Positions 51,370-60,712 of a stretch of DNA of 64,000 nucleotides are shown piece by piece. Within the stretch, counting starts at the first letter, position 1; every line of letters starts with the position of its first letter. The DNA is taken from NCBI GenBank assembly GCA_022823945.1, contig JAJEBK010000024.1:51431-115430 (forward strand). The letters are read 5' to 3'. The notes beneath the pieces were generated by a model, which did not search any database, was not told the origin of the DNA, and was given only the letters and a program-made list of their open reading frames with translations. The stretch is from Anaerolineae bacterium. Its GTDB lineage: Bacteria > Chloroflexota > Anaerolineae > Aggregatilineales > Phototrophicaceae. A program made the translations under genes and the position numbers.

Positions 51370-52914
51370 TCAGTTTTCGCTATTCGAAGTGTCGATCAGC
51401 CAGATCATCACGGGATCGCGGCGCACGATGTCGCGCATCTCCGGCGTCATGCCTTCGTATTGGAAAGGTCGGTAGTTGAGCGGATGTGGCGCTTCCAATA
51501 GCACTCGACCAGGAGGACGCTCGCTTTGCTCGGTTATGGGATAGATAAAAAAGGCGTTAACCAGTGAATAACGGCCTTGGGCGTCCGCTGGGCTCATTTT
51601 CCTGATTTTTCGTTGCCCGTAATAAGTACTCGCAATCGCATAATCGCTATATTCAGCCATCACCTGTCGCGCAATATCCCGAGAGAAACGCACCGCTGCC
51701 ACTCCTGAAAAATTGAAGAGCGCAATGATGCAAACCACGCCAACAAACAGCGCCGTCAGGGAGGAACTCCGCTGCCGAAGCCAGGCTGCGAAAGACCAGC
51801 CACAAACCAGCGCAATGAATGGCAGCAGAATGCGCACGCTGCGCCCGAAAAGCACAAAGACCTGCAGCCCGCTGGATACGAGAGTCAAAGTGCAATAAAG
51901 CCCCAGCAAGCAGCCTATCCATAGCGTTGCGCGATGTCGCAGCGGCAGTCGTCGCCGCCAAATCCGCCAGCCGGCCAACAAGAGCCCCACTGCCCACACA
52001 AGCGACATCATGCCCTCGGTATCGCCAAAATAGCGGAATGGAAAGACAATGCCTTCGTCAAACGAACCTTGCGTGATCGATCGCGCCATCCAGGACAATC
52101 CACCTAGCAGATCGACCTGCGCCACTGCCAGGTTGTACCCGAAGTAAATCCACAGCAAGAGCGCCGCGCCCAGCGCCAACTGCACAAGACGAGTAAGCGT
52201 CTCGCGCCAGCATTTCGCGCGCGCCAGACAATCCAGCAAGGCAATCAGACCGACCAGCAGCCAGTAATTCATATAGATCAAGAATGCGCCGCAAAGCATG
52301 AAGCCGATCAACATGCCCAGCGTCCAATTGTTCGTTCGCCGGCGCAGCGATACCGCCCATGTCGCCAGCGCCAAACAAAGCGACATATCGTAGAGTTGCA
52401 AGTGCCTGGAATAGATAAACCAGCTGTTGGAGGCTGCCAGCACAAAAGCCGCCAGCAGCGCTTCCCGCTCATCACCGCCAGAGCGCCTTGCGATCAAGTA
52501 GATGAAACCAATCGACAAGACGGATGGCAGCGCCAGAAAAACAGCGGGCAAGCTAAAGTCACTGTGCTCGTCCAGAATATAGTCAGCCCATAATTGTTCA
52601 TTGTCCGGCTGCAAAGCATAGGCAATGCGATGCAGGAGCGCTATGGGTGTAAAAGCCGCCTTTGCGCCAAGATGATGTTCATATAGCAGCATAAAGCCCA
52701 GCCCGTCTGCGAGTTCGAAAGCAAAAAGCTGGTCGGCGATACGCGCTGAGTGAAGATAACGACTCTCGTCTGGATAGAACAGCTGCCCCCCCTGCTGCAC
52801 GAGCGCCAGTCGCAAGCTATATGACACAAGCATCAGCAGCAACAGCCAATGCGCTGGACGAAGACGCGTCAGGACAGGCAGCTTTGATTGGGCTGTAGAG
52901 GATAGAGCGGGCAT
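51370..52914 (-). CDS. Glycosyltransferase family 39-like membrane protein
   Basis: 514 residues with about 12 membrane helices. The first outside loop carries [15 protein letters not shown] with Asp49-Glu50, the acidic catalytic pair of the PMT/ArnT (GT-C) superfamily. Such enzymes transfer a sugar from a polyprenyl-phosphate donor to protein or lipid on the outer face. The acceptor cannot be read. It is the third gene of a short minus-strand operon with an ABC ATPase and a HEAT protein. Confidence 0.8.
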   Translation of the reverse strand: MPALSSTAQSKLPVLTRLRPAHWLLLLMLVSYSLRLALVQQGGQLFYPDESRYLHSARIADQLFAFELADGLGFMLLYEHHLGAKAAFTPIALLHRIAYALQPDNEQLWADYILDEHSDFSLPAVFLALPSVLSIGFIYLIARRSGGDEREALLAAFVLAASNSWFIYSRHLQLYDMSLCLALATWAVSLRRRTNNWTLGMLIGFMLCGAFLIYMNYWLLVGLIALLDCLARAKCWRETLTRLVQLALGAALLLWIYFGYNLAVAQVDLLGGLSWMARSITQGSFDEGIVFPFRYFGDTEGMMSLVWAVGLLLAGWRIWRRRLPLRHRATLWIGCLLGLYCTLTLVSSGLQVFVLFGRSVRILLPFIALVCGWSFAAWLRQRSSSLTALFVGVVCIIALFNFSGVAAVRFSRDIARQVMAEYSDYAIASTYYGQRKIRKMSPADAQGRYSLVNAFFIYPITEQSERPPGRVLLEAPHPLNYRPFQYEGMTPEMRDIVRRDPVMIWLIDTSNSEN

Positions 52915-52927
52915 TCACGCAGAAGTC

Positions 52928-53368
52928 TCAGATGGGCGGATGATCATCGCCATAGACGGCATATTCGGACTCATGTCCCAGTTGACGCAAGGCTTCGACC
53001 GCGGCGCTGCGGGTTTTGTCGCGGCTGCCGGCGGCCAGATTCTGCAGCGCAGCTATCGCGCGAGGATCGCCGATTTTGCCCAAAGCCTGCGCGGCGTGAT
53101 AAGGCGTGAGAAAGCCGGGCGCATCCAGAGCGCGGATGAGGTGTGGCACAGCGCGCTCGTCTTTGAGTTTGCCCAGCATCAAAGCCGCCCGTCCACGCAC
53201 GATAAGGTCTTCTTGTTGGTTCTCGACCAGGCGCATGAGGGCGCGCAGGGCTTGTTCGCCACCGATCATGCCCAGCTTCATAACAGCGCTGCGGCGGCGC
53301 GCCTTGTTGACATCGCGCAACTCACCCAAGATGGCTTTTACCCTGATATTGATTGCCGGGTCATCCAT
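52928..53368 (-). CDS. HEAT-repeat protein
   Basis: 146 residues from ATG 53368 (AAAGG upstream). Three to four HEAT repeats ([80 protein letters not shown]). Related in type to the protein at 38753. It is encoded 13 bases upstream of the GT39-like gene and 53 bases downstream of the ABC ATPase gene, so it may be a cytoplasmic adaptor for one of them. Confidence 0.82.
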   Translation of the reverse strand: MDDPAINIRVKAILGELRDVNKARRRSAVMKLGMIGGEQALRALMRLVENQQEDLIVRGRAALMLGKLKDERAVPHLIRALDAPGFLTPYHAAQALGKIGDPRAIAALQNLAAGSRDKTRSAAVEALRQLGHESEYAVYGDDHPPI

Positions 53369-53421
53369 CGGTCGCTGCCTTTCGTATTGCACAATGTGCC
53401 CTTGCAGACAAGCCACTGCTC

Positions 53422-54168
53422 TTATTCTAGCGCGTTATTGGAAATTTTCACAGCGGCTCGGGCGGCGCTTGCAGGCGGTCCAGTCGATTCGATATGCAAC
53501 TGTCCATCAATGATGCGGCAGACGCGATGCGCCAGCGGCACGATCTCGGCGCTGTGCGTTGCCATGATCAACGTTTTGCCGGCGTCGCGAGTCAGGCGCA
53601 ACAGCAGTTGGATAACAGCGCGACCCGTGTCTTCATCCAGGTTGCCGGTCGGTTCGTCAGCCAGCACGACTTTGGGTTCGTGCAGCAGGGCGCGACAGAT
53701 GGCCACACGTTGCTGTTCGCCGCCGCTGAGGTTGTCCGGGTAGTCGTCAGCGCGCTCTGCCAAGCCGACTTCCGCCAACAATCCGCGCGCTTTTGCCTCG
53801 ATCTTGCGGCGCGCCGAGCCGCCCAATTCTTGTGGCAGGGTGATATTTTCCAGCGCGGTCAAAGTGGGGATAAGATTGAAAAACTGGAAGATGATGCCGA
53901 TATGGTCGCGGCGGAAGCGAGTCTGCTGCAAGTCATTCAGCGCTGTGATATCGGTATCGTCAATGCAGATTTTCCCACGCGTGGGCTTGTCAATAGCGCT
54001 TAGCAGATTGAGCAAGGTACTTTTGCCGCTGCCGCTGGCGCCCAGCAGCACAAAGAATTCACCTGCATAGATATCCAGGTTGACGCCTGCCATGATGCAA
54101 CGCGAGCGAGCGCCTTCGTCATAGGTCTTGTGCAAGTCGCGGATGGAAACGATCGCGCGCTTCGTCAT
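53422..54168 (-). CDS. ABC transporter ATP-binding protein (LolD/MacB type)
   Basis: 248-residue ATPase with Walker [10 protein letters not shown] (about 43-51), Q-loop ([12 protein letters not shown]), signature LSGGEQQR, Walker [13 protein letters not shown] and H-loop (ATHS). The [11 protein letters not shown] block and D-E-P-T-G-N-L-D ending are typical of LolD/MacB/FtsE-like ATPases that work with FtsX-fold permeases on export or envelope stress tasks. No such permease gene is next to it. It is not the type that serves the sugar importers in this window. Confidence 0.9.
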   Translation of the reverse strand: MTKRAIVSIRDLHKTYDEGARSRCIMAGVNLDIYAGEFFVLLGASGSGKSTLLNLLSAIDKPTRGKICIDDTDITALNDLQQTRFRRDHIGIIFQFFNLIPTLTALENITLPQELGGSARRKIEAKARGLLAEVGLAERADDYPDNLSGGEQQRVAICRALLHEPKVVLADEPTGNLDEDTGRAVIQLLLRLTRDAGKTLIMATHSAEIVPLAHRVCRIIDGQLHIESTGPPASAARAAVKISNNALE

Positions 54169-54643
54169 CGGTCAGCTGCCACCTTCGCAATCACACCGCA
54201 GGCTAGCGCAAGCCCGCAAGTAAATACAGACTCAAGCCGCAAGATATCGTCAGGACCGCGCAGCAATCGCAGCCAGCCCAAGTCAGGGCAATCGCATAAT
54301 GATGTTTATTTGCCACAGAGGCGCAGAGGCGCAGAGATTGATCTGGCAAAGCAGAAGATTCCTGCATCCGCATTGGTATGAGGGAGACATGTCAATCACT
54401 CAAAGTTACATTGAACGCTTTTCTCTGTGACCTCTGTGCTCTCTGTGCTCTCTGTGTTCTCTGTGTTGCGTTTTTTTCCTTCGGCGCTGTCGTAGCAGGA
54501 TGATGTTTTTGATGCGCTTGCCCTCTAGCCCGAGTTGTCGCGTATTGTGCATACACAGCAAGCAGAGTATGGTAAAGTATGTGTATTGATAGACAAACGG
54601 TAGAATTCTGCTCGCGCTCTGAAATTCAGGAGGAAGCTTGACA
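54169..54643. other. Gene-free stretch with CACAGAG repeats
   Basis: CACAGAG-type runs lie at 54314-54346 (GCCACAGAGGCGCAGAGGCG) and 54417-54470 (CTCTGTG words in the opposite direction), so the two face each other. Nothing else is recognisable apart from the leader of the gene at 54644. Confidence 0.5.
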
Positions 54644-55927
54644 ATGCGATTTCGACTACTGATTTGTATACTGGCAGCCTTATTGCTGCTCGTCCCTGCT
54701 GTGGGCGCGCAAGATAGCGGCTCGCTCATTGAACCCGCCGACGCCGACATGATGGACCCGCTGGCTCATATCAGCTTCCCGCCGCCGGTCTATGTCGTCC
54801 GCGACAACGTCGATATTCGCGGCACCGCCAACATGCCAGGACTGCGCAACTTGTACATCGAGTTCCGCGAGCTGGACTTGAGCGCGATGGATATGGCAGA
54901 CGAAGAGCCGCAATGGTTCCCGGCCACGCTGCCGCGCATCGCCGCTGTCGAAGATGATGTGCTGGGCACCTGGAACACAGCGTCGCTGCCCGATGGCCTG
55001 TACGAACTGCGGTTGCTGATCAACATGGGCGCAGGTGCACAGTCGGTGGCGCGCGTCAGCCCCATCCGCATTGAGAATAATCCGCCCGAATTCGCCATGG
55101 ACATGATGCCGGAAGACACGAGCGATGCCATGTCAGAAGCCGCCGCAGACGACATGCCCGAAGAACCCATGGATGACATGGCAGACGAGCCAGTTGACGC
55201 CATGCCCGAAGAATCAACAGACGACATGGCGGACGAACCAGTCGATGACACGCCCCAATACGCGGGTCCGTATGTCGTGATCACAGTGCCTGGCGCCAAT
55301 GTGCGCAGCGGCGATTCCACTGCCTATCACAGAGTAGGCGTGCTGTTGGAAGGCGATACCGCGCCTATCAAAGGCATAAGCGCCTGGAATACGGGCTGGT
55401 GGTACATTGAACTGCCCAGCGGGCGCAACGGTTTTATCGCGCCTTTCATCGTAGATGCGGTGGGCGATACCAGCAGTGTGCCGGCCATCCAGCCGCCGCC
55501 CTTGCCGCCAACGCCCATCCCGACAGTCATCCCGCAGCCGACTGCGCCGCCCGCGCCAACGACTGGCGCCAATTTGGTCATCGATGGCAGCCCGGTCATC
55601 AATCCGCATCCTGCCACCTGCAACCAGACCTACTCCGTCAGCGTGCGCGTGAAGAATATCGGCACCGCTCGCTCTGGCGGCGGTTTGATCGAGATCGTCG
55701 ACTCGCGACACGATGGCGCTGGGCGCGAGGTGACTTATACGCCATTCCGCCAGTTGGACCCCGGTCAATCGGCTGTGTCTGAAGCGCGCATAACCCCCAA
55801 GGTGTATCACAGCGAATTGCATCACATCAATTTGCATGTCGACTACGACAACCGCGTATTCGAGATGAACGAAAACGACAATCGCTCGGCCGCGGCACCC
55901 TACATCTTGCAGAAGGGCAGTTGCTAG
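54644..55927 (+). CDS. Secreted SH3b and CARDB domain protein
   Basis: 427 residues from ATG 54644 (AGGAGG 10 bases before; a TTG two codons earlier is possible). Signal peptide 1-22 (RFRLLICILAALLLLVPAVGA). Residues about 30-150 form a beta-rich domain; about 155-205 are an acidic Met/Asp/Glu/Pro linker with repeats of D-D-M-A-D-E-P-V-D. SH3b at about 208-272 (GPYVVITVPGANVRSGDSTAYHRVGVL) may bind the cell wall; a Pro-rich linker follows; CARDB at about 305-425 (GANLVIDGSPVINPHPATCNQTYSVSVRVKNIGTA). Probably a surface adhesion or wall-binding protein. Confidence 0.82.
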   Translation: MRFRLLICILAALLLLVPAVGAQDSGSLIEPADADMMDPLAHISFPPPVYVVRDNVDIRGTANMPGLRNLYIEFRELDLSAMDMADEEPQWFPATLPRIAAVEDDVLGTWNTASLPDGLYELRLLINMGAGAQSVARVSPIRIENNPPEFAMDMMPEDTSDAMSEAAADDMPEEPMDDMADEPVDAMPEESTDDMADEPVDDTPQYAGPYVVITVPGANVRSGDSTAYHRVGVLLEGDTAPIKGISAWNTGWWYIELPSGRNGFIAPFIVDAVGDTSSVPAIQPPPLPPTPIPTVIPQPTAPPAPTTGANLVIDGSPVINPHPATCNQTYSVSVRVKNIGTARSGGGLIEIVDSRHDGAGREVTYTPFRQLDPGQSAVSEARITPKVYHSELHHINLHVDYDNRVFEMNENDNRSAAAPYILQKGSC

Positions 55928-55939
55928 CCAGTTGTCATC

Positions 55940-56686
55940 TCACCCCCCTCTCGCCTGCGCTGGAGAGGGGACAATGTAAGGGGCTGAGTCGCGCCGCAAG
56001 ATCGTATAGCGATTCAGCCCGCCATCCTCGCGGTAATCATCCACGACCCGCAAGCCCGTCGCTGTTATCAGGCTCTCGTGCTCGGCATCGTCTATATGAT
56101 GACAATAGCGGACCGCCCGCGAGCCACGCCGCCAGTCCAGCAGATAGTCGCCTGCTTCCACCTGAATATCGTCGCTCCAGGGCACAATGCGCCTTTGAAA
56201 GCGTGCGCTATCCAGAAATCGCCAGGCTGTGAAGGCCAGCCAACCACCGGGCAGCACACAATCCGCCGCCGCTCGCAGCAGACTTCGCCGTTTTTCCAGC
56301 CCCGGCACATGATGCAGCAGGCCAAATAGCGTCACGAGCTGGGTGCCGCGTTTTGGCCACGGCTGGTTGAGAATGTCGCGAACCAGCAAGTCGGCGCGGA
56401 CATGTGGATACCTTTGCAGATGCGCGCTCGCGTAAGCCAGCAAGTCTGTGTTGCTGTCGATGCCACAATAGTCAAACGAATCCGCCTGCCGAGCAGCCAC
56501 GAAGCGCCCAAAGCGCCCATTGCCGCAGCCGATATCCAGCACCGACCGAACGGGCAGCCGAACTGAGCGCAGCAATCGAGCCCAGCCCGACCAGGGACGT
56601 TGGCGGGTCGCATCAAAGTCGCGCGCCGTCTGCCGATAAAAGGCTCTGTTGATCGCATTCAGTCGCAGCGCTGTCGATTCGTCCAT
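55940..56686 (-). CDS. Class I SAM-dependent methyltransferase
   Basis: 248 residues from ATG 56686 (AGAGG 5 bases before); the frame extends far upstream without similarity. Motif I VLDIGCGNGRFG, acidic DSNTDLL strand 2 end, VTLFGLLHHVPG at motif II/III, and GGWLAFTAWRF. The target is unknown; the neighbours give no hint. The last ten residues (VPSPAQARGG) come from a GC-hairpin element with CCCCTCTC/GAGAGGGG arms (55945-55970), so the natural C-terminus may have been replaced. Confidence 0.82.
   Translation of the reverse strand: MDESTALRLNAINRAFYRQTARDFDATRQRPWSGWARLLRSVRLPVRSVLDIGCGNGRFGRFVAARQADSFDYCGIDSNTDLLAYASAHLQRYPHVRADLLVRDILNQPWPKRGTQLVTLFGLLHHVPGLEKRRSLLRAAADCVLPGGWLAFTAWRFLDSARFQRRIVPWSDDIQVEAGDYLLDWRRGSRAVRYCHHIDDAEHESLITATGLRVVDDYREDGGLNRYTILRRDSAPYIVPSPAQARGG
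55945..55970. terminator. GC hairpin between convergent genes
   Basis: Perfect 8-bp arms CCCCTCTC (55945-55952) and GAGAGGGG (55963-55970). It sits between the CARDB protein stop and the methyltransferase stop and may end transcription in both directions, though no T-run follows. It resembles arm A of the composite repeats. Confidence 0.45.
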
Positions 56687-56730
56687 TGCACCTCTCTTCA
56701 CCGCAATTTTACGCGTCTCTAACGCTGTTG

Positions 56731-56739
56731 TGTTATAGT
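56731..56739 (+). promoter_or_regulatory. Extended -10 promoter of the ParB-like gene
   Basis: TGT-TATAGT at 56731-56739 in the divergent gap to the methyltransferase gene. The ATG at 56852 is 113 bases away, so a leader of about 105 bases is expected; I see no obvious structure in it. Confidence 0.4.
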
Positions 56740-56851
56740 AGGCGGAAGTTCCTGGCTGTTTGCCGCGTCTGTATTGTCTGTGCCCAGAGCGCATTGAATT
56801 TGCATTGTTGCTTGGCTTTGCTGGCAAACACAAGGACAAAGAGAGAAACCC

Positions 56852-57877
56852 ATGGCTGAAGACGCAAATTTCCACTCCTTCTACAAAGAAGGTGTCAATA
56901 AATTCCAAGCCATCCAGAATCGCGTGTTTTGGCAAGAGATGCTGAGTCACTTGACTGGGCGGCACAGCGAGTTGCTGAACTTTGACGAAGTGCGCAGCCG
57001 CTTGCATCTGCACGAAGAGCACTACGAAGGCGTGCGCGATATCCCGCTCGAGAATATCGTCGGCAGCGTGGGACGCTATAAAGACTTCACTGCAACCTTC
57101 CTGCCCAAAAACAGCAAGTTGAAAGAGCGCTGGAGCCGCGTATACGCCCTCGCCAACAGCCAACAAGGTCCGCCGCCGATCGAACTGTACAAGGTGGGCG
57201 ATGCCTATTTCGTGCGCGATGGCAATCACCGCGTGTCGGTGGCGCGGCAACTGGGCGCGAAGACCATCCAGGCGCATGTGGTCGCGCTGCCAACCACCGT
57301 GCCGCTGCGCCCGGGCATGAGTATGCAGCAGATGGAAGCGGCAGAAGCGTATGCCAACTTCCTCGGCGAAACAGGCTTGACGCGCGCAGTGCCCAACCAC
57401 GAATCAATCGAACTGACAGCGCCCGCCCGTTATCACGAGCTGATGGGACATATCTTCTTGCACGAACGGGTGCTGGAAAAGCTGTGGGGACGAGCTCTGA
57501 CCACCGAAGAGGCAACCGCCGACTGGTATCACAGCATCTACAAGCCGGCTATTGACCTGATCCGCAAATACGATGTGCTGGACCTCGTCAGGGGCCGCAA
57601 GACGCAGCGTACAGAAGGCGACCTCTTCTTGTGGCTGATGAATGTTCTGCTGGAGCTGCGTCATCAATATGGAGAAGAAGCGCCGGTCAAGTCTTTCAGC
57701 GAGGCGATCGTCTCCTACCTAGAAGCGGGACATGCGACCGTGCCAGACGCGCTCGAAAACGAAGAAGACGAGTCGGTGCTGCTGACGCGGACGCAGGTGA
57801 TGAGTGAGATGCGCAAAAGACGCGCCGAGGAACTGAGAAGCGAAGACGCCTCGGCAACAGATTCTGCGATAACCTAG
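56852..57877 (+). CDS. ParB/sulfiredoxin-fold protein with DGNHRVS motif
   Basis: 341 residues. Residues about 60-145 form a ParB N-terminal-like fold: VRDIPLENIVGSVGRYKDF, then VYALANSQQG and YFVRDGNHRVSVARQLGAKTIQAHV, where D-G-N-H-R-V-S (123-129) matches the phosphoryl- or nucleotide-binding loop of ParB/Srx proteins. The second half (150-320) is helical. No helix-turn-helix of ParB type is obvious, so it is probably not a partition protein. Nucleotide binding or kinase-like activity has been found for relatives of this fold. Well separated from its neighbours; role unknown. Confidence 0.65.
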   Translation: MAEDANFHSFYKEGVNKFQAIQNRVFWQEMLSHLTGRHSELLNFDEVRSRLHLHEEHYEGVRDIPLENIVGSVGRYKDFTATFLPKNSKLKERWSRVYALANSQQGPPPIELYKVGDAYFVRDGNHRVSVARQLGAKTIQAHVVALPTTVPLRPGMSMQQMEAAEAYANFLGETGLTRAVPNHESIELTAPARYHELMGHIFLHERVLEKLWGRALTTEEATADWYHSIYKPAIDLIRKYDVLDLVRGRKTQRTEGDLFLWLMNVLLELRHQYGEEAPVKSFSEAIVSYLEAGHATVPDALENEEDESVLLTRTQVMSEMRKRRAEELRSEDASATDSAIT

Positions 57878-57890
57878 CTGTATAGTCCCA

Positions 57891-58655
57891 TCACGAGTCG
57901 CCGGGGATCGCCAGCGCGGTGATGCGCATGAAGGCGATTTCTTGGCGGTGCATGTCGAGCGGATAGGCTGTATCGTCGGCGTGGAGGGCGTCCAGGATAT
58001 CGTAGGCTTGCCGGATATAATCGCGCACGGTTTCGACTTCGATGTCCATCTCGTGCGCGACCAGCTTCTGCGGCATGCCTTCCACCGCATATAGCTCGAT
58101 CGCCTGGCGGATGCGCGGCGTCATATTCCTGTAGGGGCGTGGCTGCGCCAGGAATCGCGCCTTCTGCAAACGCTCATGTCGCAGCTTGGCGGCTTCGTCG
58201 GCCACACCTGCGCTGATGAGAAAGCCGCCCTCAGCCAGCAGCGCCACATGACAGAGCGCCCAGGCGATATGAATGCGCGCGTCAGCCTTCAGCAGATAGG
58301 CATTTGCGCCACTGTCCACCGCCGCGTACAGATACTCCGCGTCTGCAAAAGGTGCCAGGCAAACAATGCGCAACTCCGCAATCGCAGCTTGCAGCTGGTC
58401 AATTGCTTCACGCAAATGCCCGGCGGTCGCGCTGTCGCTGGCGTCAATAATCACGATATTGGGCTGCGCCTTGAACGAGCCCGACCGCAGCGCAGCGTGA
58501 AATTCGTCCAGCTGCGCGAACTTGCCGACTACGCGCGTGCGCCGGTCCCAAGCCAGGTAGGCATTGATAGCGTTGCAGGCATAGAAGTCGCTGTCAATCA
58601 CCACCACATTCAGGTCGATCGTGCCGATGCCGGGCATCGTGTTCTTCCGCGTCAT
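57891..58655 (-). CDS. Response regulator with LuxR/NarL-type DNA-binding domain
   Basis: 254 residues. Receiver domain 12-130: Asp21 and Asp23 of the acidic pocket, phospho-acceptor Asp71 (IVIIDASDS) and Lys123 (AYLLKADA); the usual Ser/Thr after strand 4 is Ala101 (CLAPF). The helix-turn-helix lies at about 175-225 (MTPRIRQAIELYAVEGMPQKLVAHEMDIEVETVRDYIRQAYDIL). The ATG overlaps the stop of the homocysteine methyltransferase/MTHFR gene as ATGA. No histidine kinase gene is near. Linkage to methionine/folate metabolism is unusual for this regulator type. Confidence 0.82.
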   Translation of the reverse strand: MTRKNTMPGIGTIDLNVVVIDSDFYACNAINAYLAWDRRTRVVGKFAQLDEFHAALRSGSFKAQPNIVIIDASDSATAGHLREAIDQLQAAIAELRIVCLAPFADAEYLYAAVDSGANAYLLKADARIHIAWALCHVALLAEGGFLISAGVADEAAKLRHERLQKARFLAQPRPYRNMTPRIRQAIELYAVEGMPQKLVAHEMDIEVETVRDYIRQAYDILDALHADDTAYPLDMHRQEIAFMRITALAIPGDS

Positions 58656-60526
58656 TGGAAGCTCCCGCGCTCTCGGATGTGTGCGACTACTTCTGCCGCC
58701 AACTCATAGTCTCCGGCCGGGATGATGTATGCGCCCTGCACCAGGTCCGCCATCTCTTCCAGCAGTTCCTGCGCGATATGCAAACCTGCGCGCGAGGCTT
58801 CGTCGCCGGCGGCTGCCAGGCGCGCCATGATATCAGCGGGGATATTGATGCCGGGCACTTCGTTGTGCAGATAGCGCGCTTGTCGCAGGCTGCGCAGCGG
58901 CATCACCGCCATCAGCACGGGCAGCGCAAACGCTTCTCCACAAAGCTCCATATAGCGCTGCCGAAACTGGCGTATACGGGCGGGCTCGAAGACCGCTTGT
59001 CCCAGCGCGAAGTCGGCACCGGCTTGCTGCTTCTTGCGCAGAATCCGTATCTCGCGGTCAATATCATCCGCGCCCATATTCAATGCGCAGCCGACCGTGA
59101 AGCTGCTGGGTTTGCCGATGCTGTTGCCGGCCATATCAACGCCGCGATTCATGCCCTGCTTGATGACATGGATGAGCCGCGATGGCGCAACATCGTTGAG
59201 ATCGCTGGCATCGGGAAAGTCGCCAATGCGCGTGGGGTCCCCCAATACGACAAACAGATTGCGCAAGCCCAACGCATGTGAAGCCAGCAAGTCGCCCTGG
59301 ATGCGCAGCATATTGCGTCCGCGCGTGGGGAAGTGCAGGACAGTCTCGATGCCGATCTGCGTTTGCAGCAAATGCGCGACCGCCCAAGCGCTCATTTTCA
59401 TGCGCGCCGCCGGCGTATCAGCCACATTGATGAGGTCGGCTCCAGCCGCCCGCAGACGCCGCGCAGCTTGCAACAGCGGTTCGGTGCGATAACTGCGCGG
59501 TGGCGCCATTTCGACCGTGGCGGTGAAGAGTCCAGCCGCCAATCGCTCTGCCAGCTCGGTTGGGGCATCGGCTGCCTGAGATTCGGTTTCGCCCTCGCTT
59601 TCAGCGATATGCAGGTCGATCGTAGCGCGCAGCGGCGCATCCAGCACAGCGCGCATGGCGGCGATATGTTCGGGCATGGTGCCGCAGCAGCCGCCCACCA
59701 CCATCGCGCCCGATTCGACCGCGCTGATAGCGAAATCAGCGAAGTAATCGGCGCTGGCTGGATAGAGGATGCGGCCGCCCACTACCTCGGGGAAGCCGGC
59801 GTTGGGCATGGTAGAGAAAATGGCATCGGGCATGGCAAAGCGCATCTGTCGCAGCGCTGCAGTGATCCCAGCGGGACCGCTGCCACAGTTGACGCCGATG
59901 ACATCCGCGCCCGCTCGTCCCAGGTCGTTGGCTACGCGCGCCGGCGGAAAACCAGCATAACTCAGATTTTCGTGATAAAAAGTGGCTTGAGCGAGAATAG
60001 GCAGCGTAGGCGACATATCACGCAGCACCGCCACAGCCAGCAGCAACTCTTTGTGCTCGCGGAAGGTCTCGAACTGGATCAAGTCGACGCCTGCTTCCAG
60101 CAGCGCCGCCAACTGCAGCGCATAGGCTTCCCGCGCATCTTTCTGTGAGACCGCTCCAAAAGGCGCGATGCCCACGCCCAGCGGTCCCACCGAGCCAGCG
60201 ACATAGCTTTCGGTGCCGCTCTGTGCGATGGCTTCTCGTGCCAACTGCACACCGCTGCGGTTGATCTGCGCCAGTTTGTCGAACTTGCCCGCGCCGGTCA
60301 GTTTGAACCTGTTGGCGCCGAATGTATTGGTGGCGATTAGTTCTGAGCCCGCTTCCAGATAGGCCTGGTGGATGCTGCGCACGACATCTGGCGCGTCCAG
60401 GTTCATGGCGTCAAAGCAGGCATCGGCAGGAGAATGGGAATTTGCATGCAGCATCGTGCCCATAGCGCCATCGGCCAGGATAGGCACGCCGGTCTGCAAT
60501 CGTTTGCGAAACGACAGTTGGCTCAT
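58652..60526 (-). CDS. Bifunctional homocysteine S-methyltransferase/methylenetetrahydrofolate reductase
   Basis: 624 residues, the usual length of this fusion (YitJ-like). Residues 1-300 are the homocysteine S-methyltransferase barrel with zinc cysteines Cys214 (GVNCGSGP) and Cys280-Cys281 (VVGGCCGTMPEH). Residues about 330-620 are a MetF-type MTHFR domain that reduces methylene-THF. Together they make methionine. ATG 60526 gives the standard N-terminus (RLQTGVPILADGAMGTML). The strong GGAGG site serves an 8-codon mini-ORF that overlaps this start. The response regulator gene follows with a 4-base overlap. Confidence 0.93.
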   Translation of the reverse strand: MSQLSFRKRLQTGVPILADGAMGTMLHANSHSPADACFDAMNLDAPDVVRSIHQAYLEAGSELIATNTFGANRFKLTGAGKFDKLAQINRSGVQLAREAIAQSGTESYVAGSVGPLGVGIAPFGAVSQKDAREAYALQLAALLEAGVDLIQFETFREHKELLLAVAVLRDMSPTLPILAQATFYHENLSYAGFPPARVANDLGRAGADVIGVNCGSGPAGITAALRQMRFAMPDAIFSTMPNAGFPEVVGGRILYPASADYFADFAISAVESGAMVVGGCCGTMPEHIAAMRAVLDAPLRATIDLHIAESEGETESQAADAPTELAERLAAGLFTATVEMAPPRSYRTEPLLQAARRLRAAGADLINVADTPAARMKMSAWAVAHLLQTQIGIETVLHFPTRGRNMLRIQGDLLASHALGLRNLFVVLGDPTRIGDFPDASDLNDVAPSRLIHVIKQGMNRGVDMAGNSIGKPSSFTVGCALNMGADDIDREIRILRKKQQAGADFALGQAVFEPARIRQFRQRYMELCGEAFALPVLMAVMPLRSLRQARYLHNEVPGINIPADIMARLAAAGDEASRAGLHIAQELLEEMADLVQGAYIIPAGDYELAAEVVAHIRERGSFQ

Positions 60527-60549
60527 GCCTGGCTCGGCTGGGTAGTCAT
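60523..60549 (-). CDS. Possible 8-codon upstream ORF of the MTHFR fusion gene
   Basis: GGAGGCAAGCC precedes ATG 60549, which opens MTTQPSQA and stops at TGA 60525-60523, overlapping the ATG of the main gene as ATGA. The main gene has no good ribosome site of its own, so it may depend on re-initiation after this peptide. Confidence 0.4.
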   Translation of the reverse strand: MTTQPSQA

Positions 60550-60567
60550 GGCTTGCCTCCAAAGGGC

Positions 60568-60573
60568 ATTGTA
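60568..60573 (-). promoter_or_regulatory. -10 element upstream of the MTHFR fusion operon
   Basis: TACAAT on the minus strand at 60573-60568. The predicted transcript would begin around 60561, only a few bases ahead of the GGAGG at 60560-60556 that serves the mini-ORF. The -35 is weak. Confidence 0.4.
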
Positions 60574-60712
60574 ATCGCAAAAACGCGCGCGGCACAGACA
60601 GCAGTCGGCACCTGTCCTCAGCGCAGATTGTCTGTGTTACCATCGGATTCGCAAAGAAGACCCAGCGACCGAGGCAAAACGCAAATTGACTTCGCAGACA
60701 CAGAGCGCAAGA

